DNA of 64,000 nt from Haloplanus ruber (GCF_024494725.1 NZ_JANHDK010000001.1:930001-994000); one strand, 5' to 3'. Positions 33,068 through 41,768 are shown, numbered from the stretch's first letter. Translations and numbers: made by a program. The notes: a model not told the origin generated them from the sequence alone.

Positions 33068-33291
33068 TTATCTCGCCCGACGCTCGTCTCGCGTTCGAGA
33101 GGGAGCCACGGTGTATGGAGTTCCTCGAGCGCGTCGGTCGGGAGTTCCTCGGCGACTCGCCGCTTGTTTTCGAGGTCGTTCAGGTAGTGTTTGATCGCGG
33201 CGTCGATCGCTCCGGCCTTCGTCGACTCGCCGGTCGCCTCCATGAGCCGCCGGAGTCTATCCTCCCGCTGGTCGGTCATTCTTATACGCAT
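33064..33291 (-). CDS. Ribbon-helix-helix-like regulator, 75 aa
   Basis: MRIRMTDQREDRLRRLMEAT ... STKAGAIDAAIKHYLNDLENKR has the strand-helix-helix pattern of CopG/RHH proteins, a family common in haloarchaeal elements. A second Met (33279) is an alternative start. It converges on the structural block and could regulate it or the right arm. TTTGCACA motifs lie just upstream. Confidence 0.65.
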   Translation of the reverse strand: MRIRMTDQREDRLRRLMEATGESTKAGAIDAAIKHYLNDLENKRRVAEELPTDALEELHTPWLPLERETSVGRDN

Positions 33292-33298
33292 GGTCTAA

Positions 33299-33481
33299 TT
33301 TTGCACACACGGTCTCCTAGTCGTTTCGCTAAGGTTGCTGAACGGGTGGCTGTTTATATACCCCTTCGAGACGAGGGTCGGGCCTCCGGCGTGATCGGCG
33401 CGGTGACCCCGTCGATTTGCACACTCTTTTACTGATTTCTGATATGTCTCGGTCGACAGATCAGGGGAGTTGTGTGCAAAA
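33299..33481. promoter_or_regulatory. Three copies of a TTTGCACA-type motif upstream of the RHH gene
   Basis: TTTTGCACACA (33299-33309) and ATTTGCACACT (33415-33425) are direct copies, and TGTGTGCAAAA (33471-33481) is inverted. The first lies 8 nt before the start codon of the minus-strand RHH gene. They may be binding sites for that regulator. The 400-bp gap otherwise holds the hairpin at 33505 and no convincing gene. Confidence 0.45.
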
Positions 33482-33504
33482 CCGGAGGTGCCGGATTTGT
33501 CGAC

Positions 33505-33526
33505 GTGCGACCCCGTGCGGTCGCAC
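33505..33526. repeat. 8-bp hairpin
   Basis: GTGCGACC (33505-33512) and GGTCGCAC (33519-33526) are separated by CCGTGC. It lies between the two RHH genes. A terminator or protein-binding site is possible; no T-run follows. Confidence 0.35.
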
Positions 33527-33665
33527 CGAGATATCTGCGATGGATACCTGCCTATACCTCCTCACGCCGCAGCACCGTCTTTTTATGATCATTGCTGAAC
33601 AGTAGAGCCTGTCATAGAAGAGTTCACATGGATCGCTGAATCAGCTTAGACAAGTTCAAATCGTC

Positions 33666-33682
33666 GTACACTTGGTGCACGC
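33666..33682. promoter_or_regulatory. Palindromic operator candidate upstream of RHH gene
   Basis: GTACACTTGGTGCACGC, 22 nt before the ATG at 33704. A near-identical and more symmetric copy, GTGCACCTGGTGCACGC, follows the gene at 33920. The position over the expected promoter fits autorepression by the enclosed regulator. Confidence 0.55.
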
Positions 33683-33703
33683 TGTTTTCAGCTTGTGTTA
33701 GCT

Positions 33704-33904
33704 ATGGCGAAAGAGAAGTTCGGCGTCGCTGTTGACGAGGAAATTGTGCGAGAAGTGGATGAACTGGTCGCTGAGTGTGACGATCTCGGAGTCAGCCGCT
33801 CCGAGATCGTCGAAGCCATCCTCACAGCATTCGTTCAATCTGAGACGAACCACATTGAACGGGTTCGAGAAATCATTATTCGGAAACGAAAGGGCACTCT
33901 ATAA
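33704..33904 (+). CDS. Ribbon-helix-helix transcription regulator, 66 aa
   Basis: MAKEKFGVAVDEEIVREVDE ... SRSEIVEAILTAFV is a good match to the RHH fold: a short N-terminal strand, then two helices with the typical SRSE(I/L)V start of helix 2. It is flanked on both sides by near-identical 17-bp palindromes. The in-frame GTG at 33695 is less likely as start. No toxin gene follows directly; the next gene encodes a HEPN-like protein, so a toxin-antitoxin-like link is conceivable but the 117-nt gap argues for independent genes. Confidence 0.75.
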   Translation: MAKEKFGVAVDEEIVREVDELVAECDDLGVSRSEIVEAILTAFVQSETNHIERVREIIIRKRKGTL

Positions 33905-33919
33905 CTAGTTTTAAACGCT

Positions 33920-33936
33920 GTGCACCTGGTGCACGC
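33920..33936. promoter_or_regulatory. Palindromic operator candidate downstream of RHH gene
   Basis: GTGCACCTGGTGCACGC contains a 15-bp near-perfect palindrome (GTGCAC-CTG-GTGCAC). It lies 86 nt upstream of the HEPN-like gene, so the RHH protein may control that gene as well as itself. Confidence 0.55.
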
Positions 33937-34021
33937 ATATCTAAGCAAATAACCTGCTATAATAGTACTCAAACTGACTATAGTATGTGAAGAGTTCTAT
34001 GACACGCTCGAACAGTAAGTT

Positions 34022-34972
34022 ATGACAAGAGACCTGGACAGTGAGGATCTAGATTATCGAGCACTTGATGCGCCTTGGTTTTATGCTCGAAGCAACATCT
34101 ATGAGAGAATATTTCGGCTTCATACCATCATAAATGAGATTGCTAATTATATCGACGAATTAAAAGAATTCGATGAAGCGTACACCGACGCTGATGAGTC
34201 AGTAACTCGGGAGCAGACAAGAGAAGCGAAACTCGCAGTCAGGCAGTTGATGGAGCACACAGATGCTGTCAAATGGAATTTTCCAGAGATTGTCCACGAA
34301 TCTTGGTTCAGTAGTTTCACTAGTGATTTGGCACATGCGTACTGGAGAGTCGAGGAAGGACGGTTCCGAAACCCGTTGGAGAACGAGCAACAATTGTACT
34401 CGTTGGCCGGGGAGGTTCAGAGAATCTGTAGGAATTTGTCCGACTCTCGCCAAACAGGATTCTATACACATCTTCAAGACTACATCGAACGACTAGACTG
34501 GGATCTGAACTCACCAACGCCCGATAGATTCGAAGACGAAGCCCGAGAGGCGGCCGATCTGTTCTGCTTGGGGTACTACTCAACGGCGCTCATTGTTTTA
34601 GGCAGAGCTATCGAGAAAGCTCTACTCGATCTGGGTGAGACCCGTCAGATCAGATCTGTACATGTATACGGTGAGGAGCGCCCTTGGAGCGAAACCAAGT
34701 TTTATCACAAGAATGTGGCTCTGAAGAGAGTTGACATGCCGAATGAGAGCGGTAAAGTCCTCTCGAAGCGCCAATTCCATGAAATTTCTATTTTAGTTGA
34801 TTATCGGAATAACGTTGCTCACGCCGAATATTCCGATATCAGTCGTGACAAGGCTCTCCGTCAGTGTCAAAATGCGTTCGATCTCCTAAGAGAAATCGAG
34901 GAAATTCGAGATGCGCTATGTGATCTCTCAGATGATAAAATAAAGCCGATAACTCAACAGAAGGTGCAGTAG
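34022..34972 (+). CDS. HEPN-like (DUF4145-type) protein, 316 aa
   Basis: A soluble helical protein. The C-terminal half holds AADLFCLGYYSTALIVLGRA and, at residues 262-267, RNNVAH, an R-x4-H motif in the style of HEPN/DUF4145 domains found in antiviral and toxin RNases. The N-terminal half has no known domain. Codon use is clearly more AT-rich than in the structural block, a sign of separate acquisition. It is a candidate defence effector; nuclease activity is not proven by the motif alone. Confidence 0.65.
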   Translation: MTRDLDSEDLDYRALDAPWFYARSNIYERIFRLHTIINEIANYIDELKEFDEAYTDADESVTREQTREAKLAVRQLMEHTDAVKWNFPEIVHESWFSSFTSDLAHAYWRVEEGRFRNPLENEQQLYSLAGEVQRICRNLSDSRQTGFYTHLQDYIERLDWDLNSPTPDRFEDEAREAADLFCLGYYSTALIVLGRAIEKALLDLGETRQIRSVHVYGEERPWSETKFYHKNVALKRVDMPNESGKVLSKRQFHEISILVDYRNNVAHAEYSDISRDKALRQCQNAFDLLREIEEIRDALCDLSDDKIKPITQQKVQ

Positions 34973-35050
34973 TCACCTACTCTGCCTTCGCTCGAATTCA
35001 TCGCTAGAGGTTCCAAGACCTTTTAGCCCAATCCGATCCACCAAACTATA

Positions 35051-36043
35051 ATGACCTCTCCGGACGAGCTGCGTGATCATATCCCTGAGAGCTGTCGGTC
35101 CCTTCTCTCTATGTCAGGTACCGAGCTGCGCTCGGAAATTCCTGCGTTGGCCCGGGACAAGGGCCGAATGAACGAAGTCGAGCAAGCGGTCAAGGGTCTC
35201 CCATCTGAGCACGAGCTTTACCAAGGCGATGCCCGAGATCTTTCCATGCTGGACGAGGAGAGTGTGGAACTCGTCGTCACCTCTCCGCCGTACTTCAATA
35301 TCAAGGACTACGAGAACGGTACTGGTGGCGAGGATCAGCTCGGAGATCTCAGCGACTACGAGCAATTCAACGAACAGATCGACCAAGTCTGGAAACAGTG
35401 CTACGAGAAGCTCGTCCCTGGTGGCCGAATGTGTGTCGTCGTCGGCGACGTACTTCGCTCTAGAAGCGAACACGGACGGCACCGAGTGCTCCCACTTCAC
35501 GCCACGATCCAAGAGCACTGCATCGATATCGGATTCGACAACCTCGCTCCGGTGATCTGGTACAAGATCGGAAACGCTTCGCTCGAAGCCGGTGGGAACG
35601 CCCGCTTCCTCGGCAAGCCCTACGAGCCCGGCGCGGTAATCAAGAACGACATTGAGTATATCCTCCTCTTCCGGAAGCCGGGAGGCTACCGTTCCCCGTC
35701 GGTCGAGGAGAAGATTCTGAGCACAATCGAGGCCGACCGGCACCAGAAGATGTTCCGCCAACTGTGGGATGACATCAAAGGAGAGAAACAGCGTGATCAC
35801 CCCGCACCTTTCCCCACAGAACTTGCCGAACGGCTGGTTCGGATGTTCTCCTTCGTCGGCGACACCGTCGTCGATCCGTTCGCCGGAACGGGATCCACTG
35901 CGGTCGCCGCATCTCGGTGCGGCCGAAACTCCGTCAGTGTCGAGCTCGAGGAGACGTACGTCGATATCGCAGAGAAGCGGATCAAAGAGGAGCGCGGCAC
36001 TCTCACGAACTACGAGAATCTCTCCGTCGAAGTCGTTCGCTGA
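35051..36043 (+). CDS. Site-specific DNA methyltransferase (N4-cytosine or N6-adenine type)
   Basis: A 330-aa SAM-dependent DNA methyltransferase. The catalytic motif IV is TSPPYFNIKDY (SPPY at residues 78-81) and the SAM-binding motif is DPFAGTGST near residue 275. Motif IV precedes motif I, so it is a beta-class enzyme. SPPY is more usual for N4-cytosine enzymes, but N6-adenine is not excluded. The gene after it has a PD-(D/E)XK-like core, so the two probably make a type II restriction-modification pair. Confidence 0.88.
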   Translation: MTSPDELRDHIPESCRSLLSMSGTELRSEIPALARDKGRMNEVEQAVKGLPSEHELYQGDARDLSMLDEESVELVVTSPPYFNIKDYENGTGGEDQLGDLSDYEQFNEQIDQVWKQCYEKLVPGGRMCVVVGDVLRSRSEHGRHRVLPLHATIQEHCIDIGFDNLAPVIWYKIGNASLEAGGNARFLGKPYEPGAVIKNDIEYILLFRKPGGYRSPSVEEKILSTIEADRHQKMFRQLWDDIKGEKQRDHPAPFPTELAERLVRMFSFVGDTVVDPFAGTGSTAVAASRCGRNSVSVELEETYVDIAEKRIKEERGTLTNYENLSVEVVR

Positions 36044-36108
36044 TCTCCCGGCAAACCACTTAGCAGAGACCTAGAGGTTTATTTGACATCCGTCGGACGG
36101 TTAGCGAC

Positions 36109-37062
36109 GTGTCACATACCTACGGCGACGAGCGAATCGTCGAATGGCTTCGCGAGAACGGCTACCATCCTCGCTCGCCCGCCCACGGTTCCGCCTCCTG
36201 TCTGTTCCTGCTCGACGACCTCCTCCACGAGAGCGAAGCGTTCGCTGAGGCGGCCCGGAACGGCGAACTCGTCTACCAAGAGGATTACACGGTTGGTGAA
36301 GGACAGTCCCGGTGGAATACCGATCTCGTAGTCGGCCCTCCTGCCGAGGACGTCGACGTACAAATGGAATTCGGCGAGGAGAATCGACCAATCGCTGAGG
36401 AAGAACTCGCCTCCGTTTGGCTCGCAATCGACGCGAAAAGCGTCATGACTGAGCACGGGAAGGCTCGTCGCAACCGCCAGCGCGATATCAACTCCTTCGC
36501 GGATATCATGCACCGGCACCACCCCGGAGCCGTGACGGGCGGCGTTCTCCTCATCAACATGGCGGATCGATTCCACTCGCCGCTGCGAGACGAGGACGAT
36601 ATCACCGAGCACGACCGCATCGACCAGCTGGTAGAGGAGACAGTCGAGATCTTCAGGGATATCGACCGGGCCGACGGGGAGATCTCTCCGAACGTCGACG
36701 GCGTTGGATGCGTCGTCGTCGATCACACTAACATGGACGACGGCGACGAGACGAGGCTGGTGACCGATCCGCCAGCCCCGCAACCCGGTGAGATCGTTCA
36801 CTACCAAGATTTCGTTCAGATACTGGTTGATACCGTTGAGGCACGGTTTCTACATGGAGACGGAGTCGATATTGGGCACGCGCTTGACGACGAACGTCTT
36901 AGCGAGCGGCTTCGTCGGGAAACAATCAAACTCAGTCACCTCTCTTATCTCCTCGGGGAGGAGTTAGAGTCGAACGAGAAGGAACCGAATCACACTGAAG
37001 AGGTGCGGGATGAATTGGACGCGTTAGCGGATATTCTCGACGACATAGACGACCTTTCCTGA
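36109..37062 (+). CDS. Probable restriction endonuclease, PD-(D/E)XK-like, 317 aa
   Basis: GTG start 65 nt behind the methyltransferase. The likely nuclease core is D72 in RWNTDLVVG followed by AIDAK (D108-x-K110) on the next strand, then SVMTEHGKARRNRQRD. That D-(x)n-DxK arrangement with a basic helix is a common variant of PD-(D/E)XK. The rest is alpha/beta with a charged C-terminus. Pairing with the methyltransferase supports the call; the recognition site cannot be read from sequence. Confidence 0.68.
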   Translation: MSHTYGDERIVEWLRENGYHPRSPAHGSASCLFLLDDLLHESEAFAEAARNGELVYQEDYTVGEGQSRWNTDLVVGPPAEDVDVQMEFGEENRPIAEEELASVWLAIDAKSVMTEHGKARRNRQRDINSFADIMHRHHPGAVTGGVLLINMADRFHSPLRDEDDITEHDRIDQLVEETVEIFRDIDRADGEISPNVDGVGCVVVDHTNMDDGDETRLVTDPPAPQPGEIVHYQDFVQILVDTVEARFLHGDGVDIGHALDDERLSERLRRETIKLSHLSYLLGEELESNEKEPNHTEEVRDELDALADILDDIDDLS

Positions 37063-37183
37063 CCGGCTCACCGACGGGTTACTTTGTTTTCCTCCCTTTC
37101 AGATTCCCTCTATTTATCCCGTAGTTCCTCGCCTCAGACAAAATCCGTGATAGCCTCAATTCGGGAAAGTACTCCAAGCAATA

Positions 37184-37990
37184 TCACTCATCATCAACCA
37201 ATCTGTCGTATATGTCCGGTTGCAGAAGCTCTCGTAGTTCCGGGATAATTGTCTCCCCAACCTCCTCGATCAACTCGTCAAAGGCATCGATCTGGCCACG
37301 GAGTTCATCCCTTACTTCGGTGAGTTCCTCTAATCGCTCTACGTATTCTTCAATTTCCTCGGCAAGGTGAGTTCTTGCCAGCTCATAGATGTCTTCGCGT
37401 AGTGATTCGACTTCTCTCCAGTTCCTGTGAATTGTGTGAAACGGATAGATACAGATCTCCTCAACACCCTCGTAATAGTAGTCAAACCAGGGATCGTAAT
37501 TCCCGATATCCATTACTAACTGGGGCTCTCTGTATTCGAAGTCATCTAACCTCAATTCTCTTTTATTTATTACATACCAAGGACCATCCTCAGTCAATGA
37601 GGATATCCCTACTAATAGTGGCAAAATATTGTGGTGTTGAACATAGTGCCGTAATCCAAGGATGATTCGAGTAGATTCTACTGTTGCAAATTGATCACGC
37701 CGGTGTTTCACCCGGCCACAAAATTCTGGGTCAGGAGAAGTTTCAGCTAAGGTGGTAGTCAGGCTCTTAAATGTATAATATCCAGACAAGTAATGATGAA
37801 GTTGTCGTTCAGCCTCGTGTAGATTTGAACGGACAGTAAAGCGATGCTGAGAAACAGTCTGACTGGGCTCCGGAGAGTTGACATCCAGTAGCGCTTCAAA
37901 GTCCGATTGGAGAGTTTGATACCTCCACTCAAATTTCTGTAGAGATTCGAAGACATCTCTTCCCGGGAGTTCCCTGGGTCGAGTAGCCAT
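37184..37990 (-). CDS. Hypothetical protein with R-x4-H motif and C-terminal coiled coil, 268 aa
   Basis: LGLRHYVQHH (R114 to H119) in a helical context resembles a motif seen in proteins from bacterial defence islands. The C-terminal third, EEIEEYVERLEELTEVRDEL onward, is a strong coiled-coil candidate. The gene is AT-rich and oriented against the restriction-modification genes. It could be an accessory or independent defence protein. No named family. Confidence 0.6.
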   Translation of the reverse strand: MATRPRELPGRDVFESLQKFEWRYQTLQSDFEALLDVNSPEPSQTVSQHRFTVRSNLHEAERQLHHYLSGYYTFKSLTTTLAETSPDPEFCGRVKHRRDQFATVESTRIILGLRHYVQHHNILPLLVGISSLTEDGPWYVINKRELRLDDFEYREPQLVMDIGNYDPWFDYYYEGVEEICIYPFHTIHRNWREVESLREDIYELARTHLAEEIEEYVERLEELTEVRDELRGQIDAFDELIEEVGETIIPELRELLQPDIYDRLVDDE

Positions 37991-38042
37991 AGTTGTATTT
38001 ATGTGCCGGTTTACTTAAAACTGGAAGCGAAATTAATGTCCT

Positions 38043-38312
38043 ATGGCTCAAATTCGTGAAACTCGATTTGCTGTTATGAGACTCAATGAGAATGATATTG
38101 ACCTACGCGACTTGGACAATATGACTATCGTCTCAGTTGAGACTGAGCACGAATACTATGATGAAGATATGGCCGATCAGATCACCGACTTAAGCCCGGG
38201 AGATATTTTAGATGCACAAATCCAAGGGGAAGATGTTCTCCAACCAAACTCTATCTGGCGATTTTTGAGATTCAACGTCATCGGGCATAATAGAATGTGG
38301 GCAGACGAATAG
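38043..38312 (+). CDS. Hypothetical protein, 89 aa
   Basis: A small acidic protein, MAQIRETRFAVMRLNENDID onward, without Cys or membrane segments. It is divergent from the coiled-coil gene with a 52-bp shared promoter gap (TTTATG and ACTTAAAA stretches). Not recognised. Confidence 0.55.
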   Translation: MAQIRETRFAVMRLNENDIDLRDLDNMTIVSVETEHEYYDEDMADQITDLSPGDILDAQIQGEDVLQPNSIWRFLRFNVIGHNRMWADE

Positions 38313-38396
38313 CCACTCCAAACCGATTGTCGATATTATTACTTTCACTCCGCTCGGCTGACTTTCAAAGCACCATCCTCCGAAACCTCTGTCGAG

Positions 38397-39398
38397 ATGA
38401 TACGTGATGCCCGCGCACTCCGCGACGAGTTCGTTCCCTCGGAACTCCACCACCGCGAAGGTGCGATTCAGCACCTCTCATTCTGCCTCAGTTCGATTCA
38501 AGACGACCGCCCTGGCGAGGACGTACTCATCACCGGCCCCTCCGGCGCCGGCAAGACGACCACCGCGAAGTACGTCGTCGACGAACTCGAACGCGAAACA
38601 CTCGGCGTCCGTACCGGCTACGCGAACTGCCTCGCCAACACGACGGTTACGGGCGTCCTCCACGCCCTCCTCCGCGACGCCGGTCTCGGCCTCGATCTCC
38701 AGATCGACGCGACCTCCACCGACCAGTATCTCGACAGGGTGCGCCAGCTCGACGACCAGGTGGTGATCATCCTCGACGAGGTCGACGTACTCGCGGATCA
38801 CTCGCTCCTCGTCTCTTTTTTCGAGATTCCGAATGTCACGACGGTCATGATCTGCGTCGACGAGGACTCGCTCCTGACCGACCTCGATCTGCGGGTGGCA
38901 AAGCGCGTGCGCTCGGCCGCGTCGCTCCACCTGGAAAAGTATCGGCACCACGAACTCGTGGATATCCTCAAGGGTCGGATCGACGCCGGTCTTGTGGCCG
39001 GGGCGACCGACGGGGCGACGATTGATCGGATCGCGGACCTCGCGGCGGGAGACGCTCGATTCGCGATCACGTTGCTCCGACGGGCGGCACAGCGAGCGGA
39101 GTACGAGGGCGTCTCGTTGAGTCCGGAACTCGTCGAGGATGCGGTGAACGATGCCGAGGCGGAGGTTCACCAGCGGAAGGTCGAGTTGCTCTCGACGCAC
39201 CAGCGGTTGCTCTACCAGATCATTCGGGAGTACGGAGAGATCGGGGCGAGCAAGTTGCACGCCGAGTACGAGGAGCGAGCGCAGAATCCGAAATCGAGTT
39301 CGACGCGGTATCGGTATTTGCGGTCGTTGGAGTACTACGAACTAATTGAGAAGATAGGGGCGACGCGAGGGAGTGAATACCGAGTTTTTGAACCGTAA
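38397..39398 (+). CDS. Orc1/Cdc6-type AAA+ replication initiator, 333 aa
   Basis: Archaeal initiator or loader protein that binds origin repeats and recruits the replicative helicase. Walker A is GPSGAGKT (residues 47-54) and Walker B is VVIILDEVD (122-130), followed by the AAA+ lid. A C-terminal winged-helix domain starts around residue 250 (LSTHQRLLYQIIREYGEIGA). It is a little shorter than chromosomal Orc1/Cdc6 proteins (about 370-400 aa), as is common for element-borne copies. No clear origin recognition boxes were found beside it. Confidence 0.9.
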   Translation: MIRDARALRDEFVPSELHHREGAIQHLSFCLSSIQDDRPGEDVLITGPSGAGKTTTAKYVVDELERETLGVRTGYANCLANTTVTGVLHALLRDAGLGLDLQIDATSTDQYLDRVRQLDDQVVIILDEVDVLADHSLLVSFFEIPNVTTVMICVDEDSLLTDLDLRVAKRVRSAASLHLEKYRHHELVDILKGRIDAGLVAGATDGATIDRIADLAAGDARFAITLLRRAAQRAEYEGVSLSPELVEDAVNDAEAEVHQRKVELLSTHQRLLYQIIREYGEIGASKLHAEYEERAQNPKSSSTRYRYLRSLEYYELIEKIGATRGSEYRVFEP

Positions 39399-39504
39399 TC
39401 AGAATTAAGTCACTCGTGACCGGGAGCCTCTAAAAATGAGGTAAGAAACTACCTCTAGTGCACATTTAACACCTACTAGGCTTAGAGTTCTCCCGTGGGC
39501 AAAA

Positions 39505-39975
39505 ATGGAGCAAGTGGAAAATGGCATCCCGGCACAGGAGGGGAAAATCCCGATTGGCGATCCTGTGACGGATTACGACTCAAAGATGGTAGCACTTCGG
39601 GCTGAGAGACATGATGAAGTCAGGGTGGTCAACATAGAGTCGGAACACCGTCCGGGCCCGGATGTCCCCGATTCGTTCACTGTTGCTCAACGTACAGAAA
39701 CGTATTATGGGCCGAAATTGGTGCTAGATTCTGGGACGAAGAACTACTTATTGACCGTCCCCGGGCCGGATTGCCAGCTACTACTGTGGGAAGGGAAGCC
39801 GAGCACGAACGGGTTTAAAAAAGGGTGGTCGAAACTGGCTGAAGTAAGTGTCAAATTTGGCGAGGAGCTGCCGCAATACGATCTCTGCCCCTACTGTGGA
39901 GAACCGCTCAAAACGCTGGAACACGAGCGTATGGCGGGATTCGGAGAATGCCCCGCTGCTGAGCCTTCCGATTAG
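39505..39975 (+). CDS. Hypothetical protein with C-terminal zinc knuckle, 156 aa
   Basis: A beta-rich protein with CPYCGEPLKTLEHERMAGFG and a final Cys, a possible zinc site. It converges on and overlaps by 4 nt the gene for the TGT-like protein. Upstream, GAGGTA/TACCTC (39439-39456) forms a small inverted repeat that could be an operator. Not recognised. Confidence 0.62.
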   Translation: MEQVENGIPAQEGKIPIGDPVTDYDSKMVALRAERHDEVRVVNIESEHRPGPDVPDSFTVAQRTETYYGPKLVLDSGTKNYLLTVPGPDCQLLLWEGKPSTNGFKKGWSKLAEVSVKFGEELPQYDLCPYCGEPLKTLEHERMAGFGECPAAEPSD

Positions 39976-41159
39976 AAATCGGAGAGCCCAGTTTGAGAGG
40001 ACCCTGTATCGAATCCACTTCGAACCGTCTCGTACGCTTCCTGCGTGTCTGCTGTCACGCCTGCTTTCCCGGTCAGATGGTCAAAGACATCTGAGCGAGA
40101 TTTTTGTTGAACCTCTCGTCCGGCCAAGGCGATCTGCTCCATATTCACCAGCTTCTGCATCTGATAGAGCCCATTCTCGGGTGAGTCCTTACACCGCTGA
40201 AAAACACGGTCAGGATCTAATCCCGTATCCGAGGGGAGACGGTCCTTGAGGTTGGTGAGAAGCACGTCCTCGTAGGCGTAGGTATCCTTGTTGAAGAGGC
40301 GGAATGTCGTCGGAGCTTCATCGTCGGAGTCGAAACCGCCCGGAGAAACGTGGCAATCACCGATAATGTCGATTCCCATGCCGTAGCTTGCCACGTCCGC
40401 GGCGGAGCGAATCTCCTCGGAGAGAGCGGGCCCGTAGGGATTTGGGTTAATGAGGTAGGTGAGAACCCCGTCTGCGATGTCTCGTCGCGCGAGATGTCGC
40501 ATGAGGGGAGTCACCATCCCAACTTGACGCCCCGCGGTGATCCGGCGTCGGTTGAGGTTGAGACAGAATGCCCGGATGTTATGCTTACCGTACAGGTCGA
40601 GGATGCTCCGAACATATTCCCAACCGAGCGGTGGGATAACCCCCATGACGGGCATCTCAGGAACCCGCTCACGGTAGATTTCAATGGCGCGTTCCAGAGT
40701 AGCACGGTATGATTGGAACGCAGAGTCACTCACACCTTCGTCTGTATCGATGGAACCCACTAACTCCGGCATGAGAGGCACAGACATGATATCAGTCCAC
40801 CTCTCATACAGGTCGGCTAGGTGTTCCATCTCTTGCCGACCGATCTGGTGAGCGTCTTGGTAGGACGCGAATGCGATGGTTACCTCGTCGTCGTTGGTCT
40901 TCCGGTAGTTCCGTCGAAGTTTGTCAGCGATTGTTGACGACTCATCTCGCATCGATTTTTTGAGACTCTTGGTCGATACTGTTCGGTGGAGTTCGTTCAC
41001 CCCTCTACTCTCTTCGGCAGGTGTGTCTTGGTGAGCTGCACGTCCGATAGGAGTTGCCGCTGTCGGTGTCTCGATGACCTTCTCGTTGAGGAGAATCCGT
41101 CGACGAGCGGTGAGTCCCTGATCGCTGATATAGTCCGTTTCGACTTGGAATTTAGCCAT
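39972..41159 (-). CDS. Possible tRNA-guanine-transglycosylase-like (TIM-barrel) protein, 395 aa
   Basis: The N-terminus LTARRRILLNEKVIETPTAA with TPIGR has the pattern of TGT enzymes (ARxGxL...G.(I/V)xTPxxxPVG). Later strands (VTIAFASYQDA, MPVMGVIPPLGWEYV, IRAFCLNLNRR, GVLTYLINPNP, GMGIDIIGDCHV) are spaced as in a TIM barrel. The zinc site of true TGT enzymes is not obvious. In viruses and mobile elements, TGT-like DpdA proteins insert 7-deazaguanines into DNA as protection. The call is tentative. Confidence 0.5.
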   Translation of the reverse strand: MAKFQVETDYISDQGLTARRRILLNEKVIETPTAATPIGRAAHQDTPAEESRGVNELHRTVSTKSLKKSMRDESSTIADKLRRNYRKTNDDEVTIAFASYQDAHQIGRQEMEHLADLYERWTDIMSVPLMPELVGSIDTDEGVSDSAFQSYRATLERAIEIYRERVPEMPVMGVIPPLGWEYVRSILDLYGKHNIRAFCLNLNRRRITAGRQVGMVTPLMRHLARRDIADGVLTYLINPNPYGPALSEEIRSAADVASYGMGIDIIGDCHVSPGGFDSDDEAPTTFRLFNKDTYAYEDVLLTNLKDRLPSDTGLDPDRVFQRCKDSPENGLYQMQKLVNMEQIALAGREVQQKSRSDVFDHLTGKAGVTADTQEAYETVRSGFDTGSSQTGLSDF

Positions 41160-41768
41160 GTCCTATGAGTTGGTACCGGTCGTCGGGAACGGGTGACGGT
41201 CCAGAACGTCACCCGGGAACCGCCCCGACTCCTCGGTGGTTGTGTTCTCTGGAACTGTTGATAATACCCCAACCGGTAATCCCAAGTTCCACCCGTTCCC
41301 AGGTGCGGGTGGTCGAAGATCGACGGGAGAGACCAGTTGGTTGGACGGCCGCTGGCACGGCCGTACATCCAGCAGAATCTTTGTAGGCACCTATATTCTT
41401 GTTAGCTACTGGTTAGACTGCCTGCCAATAAAAGCGTAATGTGACCAAGGTGAAAGTGAAAATAGAACTTCGTAATCGACAGACGAAGTAGGGATGCAGT
41501 CACGAAACGAAGGGGGTCTCATCCGGCAGAGACTCGCTCTTTTTTCATATTTTCCCATCTTCTTCCGCCGACAGTAAAGCCGCGCACGCTATCGACTGTG
41601 CCATATTCAGATGTTTCAGGCCGGCTTTTGCCCACCGGCGCATTCGCCGTTTATTCCTTTAGTACCTTCACCCGTCCATGCAGCGACTTCGGCCACCGGA
41701 GTCATCCGGCGTTGGCACGCGACGAACCACTCATCTGAAGCGAAATCACGACAACCCCGAAGCTACCC
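41160..41768. other. Gene-poor stretch with inverted repeat
   Basis: No convincing gene. The clearest structure is the inverted repeat GGGTGACG / CGTCACCC (41191-41198 and 41207-41214), 32 nt upstream of the TGT-like gene start and so a possible operator. A T-rich run (CTCTTTTTTCATATTTTCC near 41537) may end transcription. Small frames in both directions have no recognisable sequence. Confidence 0.4.

Noticed and set aside
38313-38396. Origin recognition boxes next to orc1/cdc6
   Set aside because: Only short partial resemblance (TCCGAAACCTCTG); no repeated inverted boxes could be seen by eye.
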